A DNA stretch of 44,275 bases from a virus. Location: IMG/VR virus record IMGVR_UViG_3300010313_000123, positions 1 through 44,275 of that record. One strand, given 5' to 3'. This document shows positions 40,080 to 44,275 of the stretch, piece after piece. The notes beneath the pieces were generated by a model. The model worked only from the letters and a program-made list of their open reading frames with translations, did no database searches and was not told the origin of the DNA. Positions within the stretch are counted from its first letter, which is position 1. Each line of letters begins with the position of its first letter. Both the position numbers and the translations under genes were made by a program.

Positions 40080-40117
40080 AATTCCTCCGTTTGTCGTTGT
40101 CTCGAAACGGAGGAATT
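40080..40117 (-). promoter_or_regulatory. Perfect 13-bp hairpin sequestering the sigma-like gene's Shine-Dalgarno
   Basis: On the - strand AATTCCTCCGTTT (40117-40105) and AAACGGAGGAATT (40092-40080) are perfectly complementary around a 12-nt loop. GGAGGAA in the 3' arm is the ribosome binding site for ATG 40076. There is no U-run of terminator type before the gene starts. Translation should be off unless the helix is opened. Confidence 0.75.
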
Positions 40118-40424
40118 GAGCTGCTCAGCTGAAAAAGGCAATAAAAGCCCGACCGCAGTCCAACACAGATTTCTCCGTTTCGGATAGCAGCTTCCTGTTC
40201 AGTAGTCAGCTGTTTGATATTTGGTTGTTCACCTCGCTGCGCTGAACCATCCGTGATCAGTGGATGCGCATCGAGGTGATTTCAAATGACATGAGCGTTT
40301 TTTGTGACTGGAAAAGTGAGTTTATGACTTTTTATAAACAACATAGTCGGTAAGAGTAGATTTTTACCTTAAGATGATGTATAATTAAATAGTCAATACC
40401 CACGTAGAGAACACAGATGAGTAA

Positions 40425-40457
40425 CGCCCTGTCATCTATAATTAGAGTAACAGGGCG
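40425..40457 (+). terminator. Hairpin before the NBR1-Ig gene (attenuator or boundary structure)
   Basis: CGCCCTGT (40425-40432) pairs with ACAGGGCG (40450-40457) around a 17-nt loop. It is followed by CAAAGGGACT, not by a T-run, so it is not a standard terminator. It directly abuts the first AAGGGACT repeat. Confidence 0.4.
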
Positions 40458-40459
40458 CA

Positions 40460-40511
40460 AAGGGACTAAAAATTAGCCTAACAAGGGACTAAAGGGACTT
40501 AACAAGGGACT
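40460..40511 (+). repeat. Four direct repeats AAGGGACT upstream of the NBR1-Ig gene
   Basis: AAGGGACT occurs at 40460, 40483, 40492 and 40504; three are followed by TAA or TTAA/TTT. Spacings are 23, 9 and 12 bp. They end 10 bp before the gene's start region. Clustered short repeats suggest a repressor/activator site array or leader RNA feature. Confidence 0.65.
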
Positions 40512-40520
40512 TTCACGGAG

Positions 40521-41348
40521 GTGATTAAAATCAACTTCTCTCAGTATTGCAAAAGAATATATCCATATTGTCATCAGATATCTAGCCAAGGTTTGTTTGT
40601 GAGTAAGTTGTTTGTAGCTGGTGGGAGTTCGTATTTTTCTACCTCGGTTAATGCTGACAAGGAATATCAAAAGAAACTGTATAATGGCTCAAAACCACTG
40701 ACACAGAATCTTAAGGATTCATTCCCTGCAAATATTCAGCTGGACGCATTGGTAGGTCTCTTTGAAAAGCACTTAAAAGATGATCAGGTTCGCCAGGCGA
40801 TGACAGCATCTGCAATACCAGTTTCGCTCGAACCACAGAAAGGTACTTTTTCTCGAGCTCTTGCCTTTCAATTTAATTACCTTGTAAAGAATGAAGATAG
40901 TGACGCCGACGATATCGTGGCTATGGAATACCAAAGGCTCCTCACTGAGCCTGCCGATGAAAAGCCTCAGTCTTTAGTTCCGTTGTATCCTGGTGATGGC
41001 GCATATGTTCTTGATTTTCTACCGGCTCGGATTTATTTAAAAAAGTGTTATGAGCAGTTTGATCACACATGGCTAATTCAAAACACCGGAAATCAGACAT
41101 GGCGCAGTCGAAAACTTGTTTTTGTTAACCAGGCCTCTGTAAGGCCAAGAACCGCTAAAAGTTGTATTGATATACCAGATGTACCTCCTGGTAAAGAAAT
41201 AAAAATAACCACAAGTATTGACACTCGTGGTTTTGAAGGACGTTATGAATGTTTGTGGGAGATGCAGGATAACGAAGGCAACAACTGCTTTCCTAATAAC
41301 AAAAAGCTATTTAACGTTACAATAGATTCTAAGTTCGAAATAGAATAG
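40521..41348 (+). CDS. Protein with C-terminal NBR1-type Ig domain (275 aa)
   Basis: Start uncertain: GTG 40521 overlaps the GGAGGTG motif, and no ATG fits; a non-standard start slightly downstream is possible. Residues about 165-270 are an NBR1-like Ig domain (FDHTWLIQNTGNQTWRSRKL, VPPGKEIKITTSIDTRGFEG, YECLWEMQDNEGN), first described in the eukaryotic autophagy receptor NBR1 and widespread in bacteria. Residues 1-150 are helical with charged segments (NADKEYQKKLYNGSKPLTQN; LVGLFEKHLKDDQVRQAMTA) and an unknown fold. No signal peptide, so cytoplasmic. Neighbouring R-M genes make a defence-linked role possible but unproven. Confidence 0.7.
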   Translation: MIKINFSQYCKRIYPYCHQISSQGLFVSKLFVAGGSSYFSTSVNADKEYQKKLYNGSKPLTQNLKDSFPANIQLDALVGLFEKHLKDDQVRQAMTASAIPVSLEPQKGTFSRALAFQFNYLVKNEDSDADDIVAMEYQRLLTEPADEKPQSLVPLYPGDGAYVLDFLPARIYLKKCYEQFDHTWLIQNTGNQTWRSRKLVFVNQASVRPRTAKSCIDIPDVPPGKEIKITTSIDTRGFEGRYECLWEMQDNEGNNCFPNNKKLFNVTIDSKFEIE

Positions 41349-41371
41349 TCACTCATTTGGAGGTTAATAAC

Positions 41372-41584
41372 GTGAGCGATAAAAGCATTGAAAAATGGTC
41401 TACTTTAAAAGAAGTACAAGAGTATCTCGGTGTAGGCCGTGAGACCATTCTGCAGTGGATCGCCAAGAGAAATATGCCAGCATATAAAGTTGGACGGCTG
41501 TGGAAATTTAAGCTGTCCGAAGTTGATGAGTGGATACGCTCCGGTGGTGCTGCAGATAATTCCGACCCTACTGATACAGATTGA
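41372..41584 (+). CDS. Excisionase-family helix-turn-helix protein (70 aa)
   Basis: Start GTG 41372, 8 nt after GGAGG. The sequence WSTLKEVQEYLGVGRETILQ, WIAKRNMPAYKVGRLWKFKL, SEVDEWIRSG is a complete MerR-like/excisionase (HTH_17) fold. Such small HTH proteins often precede type I hsdM genes in Bacillota and probably regulate the R-M operon; they are not necessarily phage excisionases. It lies 97 nt before hsdM. Confidence 0.85.
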   Translation: MSDKSIEKWSTLKEVQEYLGVGRETILQWIAKRNMPAYKVGRLWKFKLSEVDEWIRSGGAADNSDPTDTD

Positions 41585-41681
41585 GACCGTTTTATAGGAC
41601 AAGTATTGAGATAGAATTAGGATGCGGCTATTTGTGCACTTTCAGAAATAAAGACAAAAATAGAAAAGGTAGGTAAAGAAA

Positions 41682-43505
41682 ATGGACAGTCAAACTCATA
41701 ATTCGATAGTAAGTTTTATTTGGGGCATTGCAGACGATTGTTTGCGTGATGTATATGTGCGCGGGAAATACCGTGATGTAATTCTTCCAATGACAGTTAT
41801 TCGTCGTTTGGATGCTATGTTGGAAGATACGAAGGCAGAAGTACTCGACATGAAAAAGAAAATGGATGCTGCAGGAATTGCAAACCAGTGGCCAGCCCTA
41901 TGCAACGCAGCTGGTCAGTCATTTTGTAATGCTTCGCCGTTCCTCTTACGTGATTTGACCAGCCGTGCAAAAAGACAGACACTTAAAGCAGACTTCGAAG
42001 CCTATCTGGATGGTTTCTCGCCTAATGTACAGGAAATTCTGGAGAAGTTCAAATTCCGAAATCAGATCACAACTATGATTGATGCGGATATCCTTGGTGC
42101 TGTTATTGAAAAATTTATATCGTCTGATATAAATCTGAGCCCAAAACCGATTTATAGAGACGACACAAAGACTGAGGTTCGCTTGCCAGCGATAGATAAC
42201 CACAGCATGGGAACTGTATTTGAGGAGTTAGTGCGTCGCTTTAACGAAGCCAACAACGAGGAGGCTGGCGAACACTGGACACCACGTGATGTTGTGGAAC
42301 TTATGGCAGATCTCGTGTTTGTCCCTATAGGAGATAAAGTGATGGATGCTACTTATTCCTGTTATGACGGTGCATGTGGGACTGGTGGTATGCTCACTGT
42401 TGCACAGGAAAGGCTGCAAAAACTAGCCTCAAGAAGAGGCAAACAAGTATCTATACATCTATTTGGGCAGGAAGTACAGCCGGAAACATATGCGATTTGC
42501 AAGGCCGACATGCTTCTGAAGGGTGAAGGCGAACAAGCGGATCATATTTCCTATGGCTCGACACTATCAGTAGATGGAAATGCTACCCGTCAGTTTGACT
42601 TTATGCTTTCAAACCCGCCATACGGTAAGAGCTGGAAAACTGACGCTGAAAAGATGGGCGGCAAAAAGGATATTCTCGACAGCCGATTCAATACCTATCT
42701 GGAAGGTGGAGATCAGCTTTCTATGATTCCACGAACTAGTGATGGGCAGCTTTTATTTCTCCTGAATAATGTAGCAAAAATGAAGAAGGATACAGCGTTG
42801 GGCAGCCGAATTGCTGAGGTTCATAATGGTTCTTCATTGTTTACTGGTGATGCGGGAAGCGGAGAAAGTAATGCAAGAAGATATCTTTTCGAAAATGACA
42901 TGGTTGAGGCGATAATTGCTCTGCCTAATAACATGTTTTACAACACAGGTCTTGGTACATTTATCTGGGTTTTATCAAATCGAAAAGATAAGCATCGTAA
43001 AGGGAAAGTTCAGCTTATCGATGCTACAGAGATGAAAGCACCTCTTGATAAGAATATGGGAAAAAAGAATTGTGAACTCACACCACAAATAAGAAAAAAA
43101 ATCATGGAATTATTTATGTCTATGGAGAGTAATGATATTAGCCGTGTATTTAACAATGAAGAATTCGGCGTCTGGAAAATTACTGTATTACAACCCCAAT
43201 ATGATGATTCTGGTGCAATTATAAAAGATAAAAAGGGTCGAATAGTAGTAGACAAATCAAAAACTGACACGGAAATAGTTCCGTTTATGTATCCGGGCGG
43301 TATTGACGGATACATGGAAAAAGAAATCTTACCTTATTCACCAGATGCTTGGGTTGATAGCAAAAAAACGCAAATCGGATACGAATTAACCTTTACAAGG
43401 TATTTTTTTAAGCCGAGAGAAATTCGTAATATTAATGTGATTTCGGCGGAAATCCATAACGTGGAAAATCAAATGGCTGGAGCACTTGAGGAGGTTCTTG
43501 TATGA
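41682..43505 (+). CDS. hsdM: Type I restriction-modification methylase HsdM (607 aa)
   Basis: Complete HsdM. N-terminal helical domain (VSFIWGIADDCLRDVYVRGK, YRDVILPMTVIRRLDAMLED), then the N6-adenine methyltransferase domain with TPRDVVELMADL (200-211), motif I DGACGTGGM (229-237) and motif IV NPPYG (311-315). It transfers methyl groups from SAM to adenine in the HsdS-selected site and is part of the restriction complex. It overlaps hsdS by 4 nt (ATGA). No hsdR is inside the window; it may follow. ATG 41682 has AGGTAGGTAAAGAA upstream. Confidence 0.94.
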   Translation: MDSQTHNSIVSFIWGIADDCLRDVYVRGKYRDVILPMTVIRRLDAMLEDTKAEVLDMKKKMDAAGIANQWPALCNAAGQSFCNASPFLLRDLTSRAKRQTLKADFEAYLDGFSPNVQEILEKFKFRNQITTMIDADILGAVIEKFISSDINLSPKPIYRDDTKTEVRLPAIDNHSMGTVFEELVRRFNEANNEEAGEHWTPRDVVELMADLVFVPIGDKVMDATYSCYDGACGTGGMLTVAQERLQKLASRRGKQVSIHLFGQEVQPETYAICKADMLLKGEGEQADHISYGSTLSVDGNATRQFDFMLSNPPYGKSWKTDAEKMGGKKDILDSRFNTYLEGGDQLSMIPRTSDGQLLFLLNNVAKMKKDTALGSRIAEVHNGSSLFTGDAGSGESNARRYLFENDMVEAIIALPNNMFYNTGLGTFIWVLSNRKDKHRKGKVQLIDATEMKAPLDKNMGKKNCELTPQIRKKIMELFMSMESNDISRVFNNEEFGVWKITVLQPQYDDSGAIIKDKKGRIVVDKSKTDTEIVPFMYPGGIDGYMEKEILPYSPDAWVDSKKTQIGYELTFTRYFFKPREIRNINVISAEIHNVENQMAGALEEVLV

Positions 43506-44275
43506 CAAAATATATTACGTACCCGGGATATAAAGAAACAGGGGTTTCATGGATACCTTCTATTCCATCCAATTGGGAAATGAAGAAAATTAATGAACTG
43601 TTTGTTGAAAGACGTGAAAAGTGCTCCGATGCAGAATATAAACCATTATCTGTTACCAAATTTGGGGTGTTGCCTCAGCTTGATACGGCAGTTAAAACAA
43701 AAGATGGTGATAATCGCAAGAAAGTATTAAAGGGCGATTTCGTTATAAACAGTCGTTCTGATAGACGTGGTTCAAGTGGTTTTTCTCCTTCAGATGGTTC
43801 AGTATCGCTGATTAATATTGTGTTGTGCCCTCGTAAAGATACCTCTTTATATTTCCACTATTTACTTCGGAGCCATACATTTATAGAAGAATTCTATAGA
43901 AATGGTAGAGGCATAGTTGCTGATTTATGGACGACAAGATTCAGCGAAATGAAAAACATATACGTTCCTGTTCCACCCATTACTGAGCAAGTTCAAATCC
44001 TTGAGTTTCTTCGATGGAAAACTTCTGTATTTAATGGATTAATTCCTGAAAAAGCAATAACAAAAGGGAATATTATTGCTTCAAGCAAGTCGCTTCTCGC
44101 ACGAGAGATGATGCTTATTGACGAGTATAGAACAAGCCTCATTTCTGCAGTTGTTACTGGTGAGATAGATATTCAGGGCATAGATATTCCTGAATATGAG
44201 TTTGTAGAGGACGTTGACCCTGATGATTTTTCGGATGGTGTTGAGGATGAGGATCTTGAAGCGGAGGAGATATGA
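43502..44275 (+). CDS. hsdS: Type I specificity subunit HsdS, single-TRD form (257 aa)
   Basis: One target recognition domain (about 20-160; it begins GVSWIPSIPSNWEMKKINEL and ends MKNIYVPVPPITEQVQILEF) followed by one conserved helical spacer (about 165-222; LIDEYRTSLISAVVTGEIDI) and an acidic tail. Full HsdS has two such units and about 400 residues, so this is a half subunit; it would have to dimerise and read a palindromic site, or it was reduced by recombination. The stop codon is the last three bases of the window. Confidence 0.88.
   Translation: MTKYITYPGYKETGVSWIPSIPSNWEMKKINELFVERREKCSDAEYKPLSVTKFGVLPQLDTAVKTKDGDNRKKVLKGDFVINSRSDRRGSSGFSPSDGSVSLINIVLCPRKDTSLYFHYLLRSHTFIEEFYRNGRGIVADLWTTRFSEMKNIYVPVPPITEQVQILEFLRWKTSVFNGLIPEKAITKGNIIASSKSLLAREMMLIDEYRTSLISAVVTGEIDIQGIDIPEYEFVEDVDPDDFSDGVEDEDLEAEEI

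Larger units (their letters stand above)
3660..40140 (-). mobile_element. Siphovirus-type prophage with tandem serine recombinases
   Basis: About 44 genes all lie on the - strand in the usual order of a temperate siphophage: early regulator, replication, HNH/terminase, head, tail, lysis, then integration genes. Every structural module needed for a virion is present and intact. The limits given are those of the collinear - strand block. True attachment sites were not found; the left boundary may instead be near 1186. No recognisable repressor is present, so the maintenance mechanism is unclear. Confidence 0.85.
40118..40520. other. 403-bp intergenic region between prophage and right flank
   Basis: Separates the divergent sigma-like gene (-) and the NBR1-Ig gene (+). 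On the - strand there are only very short frames (a 7-codon one at GAGGTGAACAAC near 40235) and an open frame without a start codon; none is called. On the + strand a TATAAT (40380-40385) lacks a good -35 box. It also contains the hairpin at 40425-40457 and the AAGGGACT repeats. No att-like direct repeat with the left side was found by eye. Confidence 0.5.

Noticed and set aside
39752-40141. 129-aa - strand open frame over the sigma-like gene
   Set aside because: Ser/Thr-rich shadow of the sigma-like gene in another frame.
40141-40300. Small - strand gene before the sigma-like gene
   Set aside because: The only long frame has no start codon, and frames with a start are under 12 codons.
499-43505. 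Left and right hsdM as two halves of one gene split by the prophage
   Set aside because: The right hsdM is complete and from a different subfamily; the sequences are not complementary parts.
1-44275. tRNA genes and CRISPR arrays
   Set aside because: No tRNA cloverleaf and no regularly spaced repeats were seen on either strand.

Overview
The window looks like the chromosome of a low-GC Gram-positive bacterium (Bacillota, most likely a clostridial species). It carries one collinear siphovirus-type prophage at about 3.7-40.1 kb, flanked by restriction-modification and accessory genes. The assignment rests on protein families typical of Bacillota phages (phi13-type tail tube protein, P27 small terminase, DUF2800/DUF2815 pair, DUF4314/DUF5049 small genes, tandem large serine recombinases) and on strong AGGAGG-type ribosome binding sites. 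The first 1.2 kb are visibly more AT-rich than the prophage.

Left flank (1-3.66 kb, + strand). An ASCH-like gene is followed by a type I methylase gene (hsdM) that runs normally until about base 1186. It then loses homology just before its SAM-binding motif, so something inserted or recombined there. Next comes a three-gene cargo operon: a 402-aa protein of unknown function, a MerR-family regulator with a C-terminal split zinc ribbon and a matching 20-bp-spacer promoter, and a small charged protein. A bidirectional terminator separates this operon from the prophage.

Prophage (- strand throughout, read from right to left). A sigma-70-region-4-like regulator comes first. Early and replication genes follow: DUF2800 nuclease-like, DUF2815 ssDNA-binding-like, family A DNA polymerase, a DUF4406-like protein, primase-helicase, VRR-NUC and SNF2 helicase. 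Late regulators, HNH endonuclease and the small terminase come next. A methylation module (SAM synthetase metK plus a ParB-methyltransferase fusion) and four small genes sit between the small and large terminase subunits. After that come portal, ClpP-like protease, HK97 capsid, connectors, tail tube, tail chaperone with a -1 frameshift, tape measure, baseplate/fibre proteins, holin and amidase. The element ends with a zinc-finger HTH protein, a SHOCT protein and two large serine recombinases. No CI-type repressor was recognised.

Right flank (40.5-44.3 kb, + strand). A protein with an NBR1-type Ig domain is preceded by four AAGGGACT repeats. It is followed by an excisionase-like HTH protein, a complete hsdM and a single-TRD (half-size) hsdS that ends exactly at the window edge.

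The most unusual signal is a 35-bp element present three times, always just upstream of the first gene of a phage operon. It has two invariant blocks (TTTTCGTTCAAA, then ten variable bases, then ACCTCCATTGGGT). The second block plus the variable bases can pair with the downstream gene's own Shine-Dalgarno region, and the variable bases change in step with that region. A fourth operon head, the sigma-like gene, has its Shine-Dalgarno inside a perfect 13-bp hairpin. Together these suggest translational gating of the phage operons by cis-acting RNA, although a phage-specific promoter is not excluded.
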